From Coprinellus micaceus (Eukaryota > Basidiomycota > Agaricomycetes > Agaricales > Psathyrellaceae): a stretch of 64,000 nucleotides of DNA. The stretch covers positions 2,728,001 through 2,792,000 of the forward strand of contig OX596339.1 in NCBI GenBank assembly GCA_951394405.1. Reading direction: 5' to 3'. Made by a program: the position numbers and the translations under genes. The stretch's first letter is position 1. Each line of letters begins with the position of its first letter. The notes under the pieces were generated by a model. That model saw nothing but the letters and a program-made list of their open reading frames with translations, searched no databases and was not told the DNA's origin. Shown in pieces: positions 10,595-26,464 of this stretch.

Positions 10595-11541
10595 GGTGCA
10601 AACGCCGAGCTACCCCAAGGGCGGAATAGGAGATCAGTCAACTACACAGACCTAGATCAGGGGTACTCACAATCGAAATTAAGGGGCGAACCCGAACACG
10701 GTGCAGACTCTATTGCGCCTGCAAATAGAGGTGATTTTTGGGTCAAAGAGGAGCAGCGTTTTTGGGCCCAGAAAAGAAGAGGTCCAATCGATGCACGCCG
10801 ATCTAGAAAACAGAACCTGATATCCCTTCGAAAGTGGTAGCCCGGGTGAGCCTTCGACAGTTTCATTTCTGACAGAAATAGCCGCACCGTTCAGATAGCC
10901 TTCGGACGGTGCACAATCAATGTGACTGGATGGGAATATCGCAGCGGCGCAATGGGAAGGCAGGAACTGGGTAGCGGCGCTTTCTCTGGGACGAGGGGAC
11001 GTTGAAGGCGGAGGGTATTCGTGGATGGACGAGTCGCTTCGGCCTTTGGAATTCACTATGATTTTTCCGTGAAATCTCGTTCCACCTTATCTGATAACAA
11101 ATTCTCAGCAAGATCTGATCTAATCAGCCAACGTTGGCGAGGCGAGCATGGTGGAGGGCTGGGCTTCCGAGGGATTCGAACAACGAACGAGCACCGGGCC
11201 CTGGATGCCGCGACTGTGCGACTGTGGCGTTGTAGAGCATTCTGAATTCACGGGGAAACATGTCCAGGGAATGGGCCTTTTGCCGAACACATGGGTTCTC
11301 TTCTCCTTCAGGGCCGCTGCAACGCTTCTTTTGCAGAATTCTGGGGCGACACGATGCCATTGCGAGCAGGATGGAAGAGCATGGGGCGGTGTGGCGTAGA
11401 GTAGAGAGAAGGAAGTTGAGATAGAATTAGATTGTAGCAGAACATGGTGGCGGATGCAAACAGAGGAAGTCAGAACAGCCATCAGACCCGTGCCGTGGCG
11501 GCACCTTCCTTCAATGTCCGCATCGGAATCTTTAGTGATTT
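10595..11541. other. promoter region of NIS synthetase A
   Basis: This 947-base gap separates the stop of synthetase B from the start of synthetase A. A 125-codon open frame on the minus strand (11056-10679) has no recognised family; I regard it as leader or promoter sequence. An exact ATCTGATAA at 11089-11097 is listed separately. A B-box-like gttcgaatcc on the minus strand near 11170 does not fold as a tRNA. Confidence 0.5.
11089..11097 (+). promoter_or_regulatory. candidate iron-GATA factor site ATCTGATAA
   Basis: The nine bases ATCTGATAA match exactly the ATCWGATAA consensus bound by fungal iron-responsive GATA repressors (Urbs1 of Ustilago, SreA/Sre of ascomycetes), which control siderophore genes. 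It is preceded by TT, so TTATC and GATAA overlap on the two strands. It lies about 495 bases upstream of the ATG of NIS synthetase A. By chance about one such 9-mer is expected per 64 kb on both strands, so the position, not the mere presence, is the evidence. Confidence 0.45.
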
Positions 11542-13753
11542 CTAGAGTTTAGCGCCCGTTCCCGCGGCGAGCTCTGCGCTCTCTCCTTGGTAATGGACCA
11601 GGTTGGGAAAGGGGCCGTGAAGGTGCTATACAATTGACAAATTCTATGAGTTCCTATTGGCCAGAGGGGAGAAGTGGCAACTTACGAAACGGTACATTCC
11701 TGACATCCGCATCCTCATGAAGCATTTCCCGGGTAGGGTCGTTCTTTCAGGTGCTAACCAGGCGGCGTAAAGAGGGTGGTGCTGAGGAACGTTCGATTTG
11801 AGTTGTTCTCGAACAATTGCCCAGCCCCGCCCGCTGTAGTGAAGGTCGAGCACACGGATGAGTTGCTGGAAGTGGTTGTGGAAGACAGTGTGATAAAGCC
11901 TTGTGTAGACGTCATCGAGGTCTGGTGCGATGATAGAATGGCCCTCGACAAAGTCGATGTCCACACCCGTGGTCGCCTTTAGAGTTGGGGGATGGACGCG
12001 AATTCCGCCGAAATCCCGGATGATGAACCCCTTCAACTCCTTTGTGGCAAGATCGAATCGAGCGACACAGTTCTGGGGATGGCACTCGAATGCGACACCA
12101 TTATGGAGCACAGATGGCAGGAAAGCGCGGAAGAAAACGTCCACAAATCTGAAAAGGTTAGCCAAAGCGAAGATAGCAAGATCCGAAGGCGCTCACCTCT
12201 CGAGCCAGGCTGCCCGTTTGTCCTCTGTATCGAGTTCAAACACCCTTATCACCAGTGGCTGCTCGCTGTCAGACCCCTTGTGGCCTCTTTCGACAAGTGA
12301 GGTGCAGACGATGTGCCGTTCGTTTCTCTCTTCCTCTAGACCCTCGTGGTACTCCCTTATCAACGCCGCACAATGCTTAGCAATCTCGCCGTTGGGGTTC
12401 GAGTGCACGACACTGGCCAGCTCGCGAGCGACTGTCACAATGTTCCGGTCCATGGTAAGGACTGGAACGACCTGGGCAGAGAAACGCGGCCCAAGGAAAG
12501 CGCTCTCTGGCGAAATCGTTCGTACTGCTGAGGTGAGCTTCATCCCGACGCCCAGCTTCAGGTGGAGCTTCTGGTAGGCCCCAGGCACAACGACAGATCT
12601 AGAAATGGAATATAAAAAGACAGAACGGGGTAAACGGGTGGCGTAACAGACCTTAAACTCTGTTGCGCCAGGAGCGGCAATTCGAATTCTGGAGAAAGTA
12701 CGTGGGCCTCAGGAAACTTCTCCCGGATGTGATACAGCTGGAGTTCGTGGACCGGGACGATTATGTGATTATCGGGGACGTCCATTGGTCGACCAGCCTT
12801 CTCTGCCGCATACCTGAGGACTGGTTGAGTCAGCTCTTCAAAATTGTAAGTGATCTTCATCGAATTGCGAGGCATCGCCACGAAGCGCAGTTTGGGGTTC
12901 TGGAGGTCATACCCCCCAGGTGGAAAGTTGGGGATAGGAGGAAGGAAACGCCGGGTTTTGTGCATCTGTCAAGCCATAAGCACTCGCCATGCTTTCGAGT
13001 TGAGTGGAACATACCGGATGAGTTGGGTGGCCTTCAACAATCGATTGTTCCCATGCAACGCTTGGAGACGATTCAAACGACGGGGCGTCAGGCGGGTTTT
13101 CGAACGAGTGCTCTGCGTGTTAGATGTAGCGAATGGAAAGGCGGTGAAGAGACATCGACCGACTTTGCCACTTTACAGAGCTGGTATACTCGCTCTCGAT
13201 GTCCAGTTGCAGAGCAGGGTCCATTCCGGTTGACTCCGCGTACTTGCGCCAAATTATCACAGGATCAAGGGTAGGCTGCAGGAAGAGACCACCCAAGTTA
13301 TGCCACCTTTTGCTAGACAGATGTAGTATGATCGAGAGTGTCAAAGGGGCCTGAGATGTCTGTTAGAGGGGTATATTGGGGTCAGAGGCAGGGCCCTACC
13401 TCTTCCCGAGGTGTGGCCTCCTTGCCAAATGTATAAATTAGAGGTGCAGCGTCCAGAGGATCCAAGAGAGCGATGGTCGGGGTTGATGCCACCAGGGCAT
13501 CTTTTCCTTTGCGAAGTATCGGAACGTGTAGAAGTGGTAGGACGGCGAGTGTGTTCCGTGAGTCCAGACTACCACCAGGTTGATCCTTCAGCTGGATCGC
13601 TGCAAACCCAGCCAGACCGTGGAGCCTCAGAGGATAGAATAAGGCATCCACGAGGGATTCAGTGACGAGGCAAGAAAGGAGCCTTATTGAGGTCGCGAAG
13701 GCAGCACGATCTCCAGGTTCCAAGCTGGAATACCCCCGCAGTTCGGGAGTCAT
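11542..13753 (-). CDS. NIS siderophore synthetase, IucA/IucC family (copy B)
   Basis: Seven exons and six introns give about 625 residues. The start MTPELRGYSSLEPGD leads into an N-terminal domain (IRLLSCLVTESLVDALFYPL) that resembles copy A. The hallmark motif is VEGHPTHPMHKTRRF, interrupted by an intron between P and M exactly as in copy A (donor near 13011, next exon from 12965). The following part has TSAVRTISPESAFLGPRF. The C-terminal domain has FECHPQNCVARF and GFIIRDFGGIRVHPP, with His and Asn of the catalytic region present. The C-terminus is HGPFPNLVHYQGES before a TAG at 11542-11544. Reaction as for copy A: ATP-dependent condensation of a carboxylate with an amine or alcohol. HPQN here versus HAQN in A, and the divergence between the copies, suggest different substrates or successive steps (inference). 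The gene is divergent from the ABCC transporter. Confidence 0.85.
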
Positions 13754-14594
13754 CTTATCTACATCTCGCGTTATGACCGAAAAAATCCTCGAAGTAACAC
13801 CAAAGAGACATACCGTTCGGTTTCTCTGGAACTTTGGCGTCTGGATATATTCCTAGCCGACCCAGAATTTCTACAGGGAATCCGGAACCTTCAGGAAAGC
13901 AAGAGGGCAAGACGTAGAGGTGAGTGATAGTTCATCGCTCATATATGCCCTCGGCAGCAATAGTAATACTGATCCCGGAAAGCGCCGCTCGAAATCTGGA
14001 TGCCGCCACTCGGCCGGCTGCGAGCCTTGACCGCACCCCTCTTCCCGCTACCTTCGTGCAGAATCTGACAACATTCTCCGGTAAACAAGCCACTATTGCG
14101 AACAGATAGTTTTATGAGTTAAGTTGGCGAATTTCTCCGTCGAAAAATATCCCTGACACTCAATTTTGGCCCAAGGGGCGGCAAATTAAAGGCCTCAGAG
14201 GCGTAGAGTGGATTGGCCTTGGATTCACCACTGACGGATGACGTTTGGTACTATGGCGCGAAGAGGGAATCAAACCTCGAGTCTCGTACACGGGGAGATC
14301 TCCGATACTGCATGGTGCCTTCTCGCGCCCCGGTTTCTCAACAGTTACCTTTTCAGGGGCTTCCGTGTCCCCTCTCGGGAAAGTAGCCGAAGTAATCTCC
14401 TTGCTTCGTCGCGTCATTTCGCCTTGCATCTTTGTTGCACCTACTGCACCCCGCATGGGTAGCATGGCCGACGGGGCACCTTCTCTTATTCGCTCGGCAG
14501 CTTGCCGTAACGGCCCTCACGGAGTAGCACTTTAAATAACCGTGGAAGGCCCCATTATCTTCTTGCCAGCGTTCCCCCTCTCCAATCATCGAGG
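13754..14594. other. divergent promoter between NIS synthetase B and the ABCC transporter
   Basis: This 841-base gap lies between two genes reading outward, so it probably holds a shared bidirectional promoter. A TTTAAATA box sits 57-64 bases before the transporter ATG. GATAAG abuts the synthetase B ATG on the minus strand, but it lies in the start context and lacks the flanking bases of the iron-GATA consensus. A 75-base stretch with complementary ends (14255-14329) is discussed as a finding. Confidence 0.5.
14531..14538 (+). promoter_or_regulatory. TATA-like box of the ABCC transporter
   Basis: TTTAAATA, 57-64 bases before the ATG at 14595. It is the only good core-promoter candidate in the proximal region. 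Confidence 0.4.
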
Positions 14595-20536
<5,942 letters not shown>

Positions 20537-20823
20537 ATGCGATGACTTTTAGAAAGATCCAGTTGAAGTGTTATCGATTATCTCTTGCTCGCCTGACGCC
20601 TATAGATGTTTAGATTATGTAAAGACATGTTCCTCCTTTACTTTGTCTGTACTAGTAGAATGTGCCGTTTATTCTCCAATTGTTTCCTTCATACACGAAA
20701 CTCGGAAGCGCCCACGGAGGCGATAACCCCTGAGCTTGATCCGTTCCCCTGATCCGTCGCGACTTGCGGCCACATTTTCTCAGGCTGGAAATTTCGCGTC
20801 TCATCATCTGTTCACGGGCCACC

Positions 20824-23314
20824 ATGTCGACGACCGAGGCTGCGGCCAAAACGGTATGCGCATGAAGAATCTTTCCCGGGTCAAAGTTGATTTTCGGGGT
20901 AGAAAACGAAAGCGAAGTCGAGATATTTGAAGAAGAAGAAGGAGCGCAGAAAGCAACGCACGAAGGTCCAGAATCTGCAGACTACGAAGCAGGAGCGTAA
21001 ATCGAAACAACGGGAAGAGGTTGAGGATGAGGATGAGGAATCATCGAGTGAAGAAGATGAACCTGAGCCGGGGGTGAAAGCACAGAAGGAGACGCCAGCG
21101 AAGCCTCCAAGAAAACGGCAGAAGATTGATTCACTGGCAAGTGCGGAGAAGCATGGGGAGGTGGACGAGGACGAGGACGAGGAAATGGAGGTAGACGAAG
21201 AATTCGAAGCGGATAAAGAGGAATCCGAGGGTGATGACGAAGACATAGAGGAGGCTACCGCGCCAGCACTTCCCGATGAGGAGCCTGGGATCCCAGAGGG
21301 TACCCTACCCTCTTTCCCTCTCCCTGCTCACCCAGATGCACCATCGCGATCAACCCTGGCTCTGCAAGGTCTCGACAAGCATATTGTTAATGCTGATATC
21401 GTTCACCCTTCAACTGTCATTCCCATTCCAGATGGCGAAGACGACGGCGGTACCGGATTGAGCGAGAAGACGAGGAAGCGGTTGAAGGAGCTTGGAATCA
21501 CGGAATTGTTTGCTGGTGAGCAAGTCGTTTTTTGAGGGCCATATCAGTTGTACTAACACCAATTACTAGTTCAAACGGCCTTGATACCCTACCTCATACC
21601 CCAATCTGAGATTGAAAGGAGCCTCTATCGCCCCTACGACCCACCCCAAGATGTTTGCGTCTCTGCACCAACTGGAAGCGGTAAAACCCTTGCATACGTG
21701 CTCCCGATTCTCGAACTTCTCCAGACCCGCGTTGTGACGCGCCTTCGTGCGTTGGTCGTTCTCCCAACCAGAGATTTGGTCATCCAAGTGCGAGAAACTT
21801 TCGAAGCGCTAAATAAGGGACGAGGGTTGAAGATTGGGTCAGTCAGTGGGCAGCATTCGTTTGCTCATGAGCAATCGCAGCTTGTGCACGACAAGCAGCC
21901 CCAGTGAGTACCGCCAGATTCCAATATCTACGTTTCGCACCTAACGGACGTGAACAGTCTTCTCGGCGGTTCAAGTAAAGTCGATATTTTGATATGCACG
22001 CCTGGTAGGCTTATGGATCACTTGCTTGGGACGCCAAACTTCTCCCTGCAGCATCTTCGCTTTTTGGTAAGCCTGCGTTTACCTATCCGTGTTGGCCTTG
22101 ATGTGCTGAACCAAGGAATCAGGTGGTAGACGAAGCCGATAGGCTTCTCACCCAATCGTTCCAAGACTGGCTCTCGCAAGTCCTCTCCGCCATCCGCTCT
22201 CCTAGAAAACCTGACCCTCTTCTATCCACACCCTCCTCGATTAATGATTGGATCCTCCCATATCCTGACGGCCTCTCACCAAACAACCTTCAACTCCTCC
22301 CCATCCCAAATATCCCAACCTTCCTCAATGAGGAGCCCGAATCTTCATGTCAAAAATTGCTATTCTCCGCTACCCTGACACGCGACCCCGGAAAAATTGC
22401 GATGCTTGAGCTGAGGAACCCAAAGTATGTCATCGTGCAGGGTAATACGGAGGAATCGAAAGAGAGCAATGTCTTGAAGGTTATGATGGAGAAGTTCGCT
22501 ATGCCGGAGACGCTGAGGGTCAGCTCCATCTCTCGTTTCCCAGTCCCAACAGCTCTGAAAGTCCATCTTGCCCCCTCCCTTAGGAACATATGATCATCAC
22601 CGACTCGCTCAAGAAGCCGCTCATAATGTTCCACCTCGTCCACGCCCACAACGTCACCAACGCCCTCGTCTTCACCAAATCCGCCGAATCTACTACCCGC
22701 CTCCTCCGCCTATTCCAATTCTTCGAAGAGGCCCGCACAACTGCTTCAGGCGATGCCTCTACAGCACCTATAATCGCGAAGGCGTACTCCAGTGATCTGG
22801 GTAATCAGGAACGAAGGGCCATTCTTGAAGACTTCAAGAACCAGAAGATCAACATCCTCATCTGCTCAGACTTGATTTCCCGCGGGATGGATATCAGCCA
22901 CGTCTCGCATGTCGTGAGTTACGACGTGCCTGTCGACATCCGGAAGTATGTCCACCGAGTGGGCCGAACGGCTCGGGCTGGGCGTGAAGGCGACTCTTGG
23001 ACACTGGTCGAGGAGCAAGAGGTCAGTCATTTCCAATATAAAGTTGCCACTCTATATTTGCAATCGTTCCAGAAACTGACAAACCCATCTTCATATTCGT
23101 GATTCCAGGCACGACACTTCAAACGGATGTTAGGCGCGGCAGACCACCTCAAGAACGTCAAACGCGAACGCATCCCAGAAAATGCCGTCGACTCGCTGAT
23201 GCCATATTACGAGGTGAGTGCGATATGTAGACCCATAATCCAAACGAGATGCTAACTACGCCACACCACAAGACGGCCCTCGAAAAACTCAGGAAAGTAT
23301 ACGCCCGATCATAG
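20824..23314 (+). CDS. DBP6: ATP-dependent RNA helicase, Dbp6/DDX51-like
   Basis: About six introns; the first follows MSTTEAAAKT at 20853. The protein has roughly 700 residues. A basic stretch (SRYLKKKKERRKQRTK) and a long acidic region (coded by 21021-21255) precede the helicase core. This is the layout of Dbp6, a nucleolar DEAD-box protein needed for early 60S ribosomal subunit assembly. Motifs in order: Q-type LFAVQTALIPYL, motif I SAPTGSGKT, Ia PTRDL, Ib TPGRL, II VVDEADRLL, III SATLTRD, then after an intron EHMIITDS, SRGMDISHVSHVVSYD (V) and VHRVGRTARAGREG (VI). All catalytic motifs are intact. The ORF stops only 83 bases from the stop of the convergent zinc-finger gene, so the 3' UTRs probably overlap. 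Confidence 0.88.
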
Positions 23315-23397
23315 TACATTACACTTGGCGCGGCCGCCCCACCCCGCACCCCGGGCTCCATCTTCTCATACCACCATGTAACAACATCCATATACTT

Positions 23398-25318
23398 TCA
23401 TCCAAGTAGGTTCTTGACATACTTGAGCAACTCCTTCCCCCCCTGTTGCTTCACCCCTGCCACCATAGACTTTACATTATCCACCCCATCCTCCGATCCC
23501 CGTTCAGACCCTTCTCCCATGTTTTCACCATTCTGCCCAAACATATCATACTCCTTGTGTCTTTGCGCCATCCCATACCTCAATGCTACCGACAGCACCG
23601 CGCGCCACCCCTCGATCGCCCCCGCGGTGCCCATGCTGAGGTTGAGGTGGGACAGGGACGAAGCAGACCGCCTGTGTCCGTTGGTTGATGGTGCTGGAGA
23701 TGATGGGATGGATGGTACAACAGTGGATTTGACAACATAGGGACAGTATGAGCGGTGCTCTTTGAGCAAATCAAATTGACGCTGAGGCTGGACCCTCGCT
23801 CGTACTGGGGATTCACCGTTTGTAGGAATATTTGAGGGCGGGGATTCGGTTGGAACTTGAAGGGTGTCGTTTTGTTTCTGCGGGGTAAAGGCCCACAGGC
23901 CAACTCTTCTTTGGCAGAGCGTACACTGAACCATCGTGTTCTCCTTTTTCTGGAATAAGGAAGCGGGCAGTTTAAATAGAGGAGGTATTGAGCCGGATGG
24001 GGAGTCGGGCACTGAGAATGAGGAACGACGGGAAGCTGAACGGGAGGGTGACCCGCGGCGCGACGCGGATCCAACGAATGCAGAGGCGGACATGAAGGGC
24101 CGTGAGGGCGTCCCCGCCCTGGAGGCAGAAACAGAGGCAGATCTCGAAACCTTACGCGTCCGTTCGTTAGAGGTGGGAGGTACGAGACTCCAACCAAAGA
24201 CAGACGCGAGAACAGCGGCTTCTGATAGTGAATGTTGAGGGGAATCGCCATCGACATCCATGGCATCTTCGTCCTTGTCCTTCAACCGAGACACGGTCTT
24301 CTTGAGAGAAGCAAGTTGGTTGGGTGCCAGAGGGTGTCGAATGCCGATGTCGTTGACCAAGGGGTCGAGAGCAGTCGCGTTCTCTTTCAGGTCCTTGACC
24401 GTGGCTGTTGGGGTCTGGAGGGGTACGCAATATATTGAAGCTATGGAGGATGAGACGCGACATCGCGAAAACGGTGTGATGGGCGCTTACGGTCACATTG
24501 GCGAGTCTTCCAAGGACAGCCCGTCTTATGATTGTCGACTAGGCCCCGGCGCTGCTTCTCGATGAGGCTATTCGCTGCGTCGTAAAGTGAGCACCCAAGT
24601 ACATCGTCTCAAAGAAGGTTTTGCGTACCTGCGTCACGGTTCATCCTTTCTTTCCCAACCACGACCCAAGACGAATTGCACAACCCACACACAAGTCTGT
24701 CCTTGCCGTCGTTCGTCCACCCGCACCGAGAAGCTGCAACAGCATCAATTGCTGATGGTTTATTTGAGTACGTCGCGAGTTTGAACGTTTCCAGGCGAGA
24801 AAGCAAGGATGGCAATGACGAAGGGCGGTATTCTGCGGAAGCGGGTAGCGCTGAATCATGGTTGAACTTGAACGTGAACGCGCTTTTGGCTTTCGTTGCT
24901 ACACGACTGAGTATTGCGGTGAGATGTGGAGTCCTGGCGGAAAGCTCTGGTGATGTATTGCTTCGAAAGATGGCGCCAGGTGTTGACCTAGTTGAGGACG
25001 GGGTCGATGAACAAGGCACGACCTTGGTACGCTCTGGACTCACTCTGATTTCGAGTTCTTCGAGATTCCATACTTCTGCAATGTACTATATATCGAGCGA
25101 GAAATGGTTGGTTTCTTCGTGGACGGTTCGCTGGATATCTTCTTCGCGCTCGGACCTTGAACTGCCTCGTCTAACGTCTGGAAAGCATCTTGAAGCTTCC
25201 TCTACAATTGGGGCCATTGAGTCCACCTTTCGCTCCAAACTGGCTGGCACAGTACCTTCTTTGCACGTAATGAGTTCTCCTGCGGTGTTTGAGTCGACGT
25301 CGAGGGTGATGGTTCCAT
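23398..25318 (-). CDS. C3HC zinc-finger protein, NIPA/Rsm1-like
   Basis: Exon 1 (25318-25256, MEPSPSTSTQTPQENSLRAK) joins over a 54-nt intron to KRKLQDAFQTLDEA and then IYSTLQKYGIS. This N-terminal signature is common in fungal C3HC zinc-finger proteins. A second intron follows NSKSE. The zf-C3HC domain spans SRCGWTNDGKDRLVCGLCNSSW to NHKTGCPW, with the Cys-Cys...His-Cys ligands. A second Rsm1-like domain has CTLCQRRVGLW and HRSYCPYV. Between them lies a serine-rich segment. NIPA is an F-box-like SCF subunit in animals; Rsm1 acts in mRNA export in fission yeast. Either role fits and the choice is not decided by sequence. The product is likely nuclear. The start is supported by the precise match of both splice junctions to frame. 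Confidence 0.82.
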
Positions 25319-26464
25319 TCCAAGGTAGAGTGCAAAAGGGTTCTCTGCATTGACGCGCCAACTGAACGCGGTCAGACGCTGACCAATCTTCCCGCGCTCC
25401 AACAAGCGCCCATGGTCAACTTGCTGGCACTGCATTCTCGCTCTTGTTTCCATCTAGCAAACCATTTCTGTCCAATTTGGCTCCGCTGTCACTACACTGC
25501 AAACACTGAACTGGGTTGACCTCGCCTTCGGTCCCTCTAGCTTTCTCCATACATCCAGGCTTACTCCGAGTGCCAAGATCCAGGATGTGCTACAGGGGGG
25601 CTCGATCTCCGATGGACTGAGGGCACCACGCCGCTGGCTTTGACATGACCGGGAAACTGACGAGTCCACACGAGCACAAGGGTACTGTTATCAATCATGC
25701 TACACAAATGGGGCCTACCAGTGTGAGAACGACATCATACAACCCGATGTCGCAACCTCCGTGGTGGATGGCCCCGTTCGCAGATGCATCCAGCTGGGAG
25801 CCTCGCCTAAATTATTCTTTGTTGAGACTGAGGCTTTATCTCTTCGCAACAGTACGTGATTTTTGCTCCTTTCTCATCATCTCGGAAGTTGATATGCTCT
25901 CGAAGTCTTGGACAGGCCTGGTAACATCCGCCGATGCGGAGACCTTGCTTCTTCAACTTGCTTCTGCTTCAACCTCGGTGACGCGAAATCCCAGGGCATA
26001 CTAGATACCAACTGTTGAGAGCCATTCTATCTTGATTGTGCATTTTGCGAAGGCCACGGATGTCGTACACGATGCGAAAACGCCGCGTCCTGGTGAAGTC
26101 CTCGTATGGCCTCGTTCGCAGACTAGAATGGAATCGCGCCTTTTGGGTTGGTTGTGGCTACTGATTTGCTTGGCTGTATCGGGGCAGTGTGGTACACGGC
26201 GCTTCCTCGCCCACCTCTATTACACCTGCCATAATCTGGTATCTGGGACCGATATCTTCGTTCCAATTCATTGACCGTGCGGTCAAATCAAAGAAGCTTC
26301 CTTGGGCGATTCCTTTGGACTATGGCGCAATAACGACACCGACCTGTAATTGGGTTCTCCAAGCTAACTCCAACGCTTCTTCGAAAGTGTTATAAGATGT
26401 GTTGGCTGAACGGTCGCTATTCGGGAGACTCTTCGCCTCGAGTTCGCACACCAGTTTCCCAGCC
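25319..26464. other. divergent intergenic region, zinc-finger gene / Mup1-like gene
   Basis: This 1.15-kb gap separates two genes reading outward. The frame 25645-26004 (plus, 119 codons) has no family signature. TATAAG at 26391-26396 lies about 70 bases before the permease ATG. I see no other element. Confidence 0.45.

Noticed and set aside
10679..11056. 125-codon minus-strand frame between the NIS synthetases
   Set aside because: No family match, no good splice link to synthetase A, and it contains promoter-like sequence; possible but unsupported.
11145..11240. tRNA-like B box (gttcgaatccc on the minus strand)
   Set aside because: The flanking bases do not pair into a T stem and no A box or acceptor stem is found.
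13755..13759. TTATC (GATAA) immediately before the NIS synthetase B start
   Set aside because: It overlaps the start-codon context and lacks the ATCW flank of the iron-GATA site, so it is probably chance.
24676..25353. 225-codon plus-strand frame
   Set aside because: It lies antisense to the zinc-finger gene, whose exons join precisely on the minus strand.
25645..26004. 119-codon plus-strand frame in the promoter region of the permease
   Set aside because: No recognised motif, no upstream leader, and no extension by splicing; left as intergenic.
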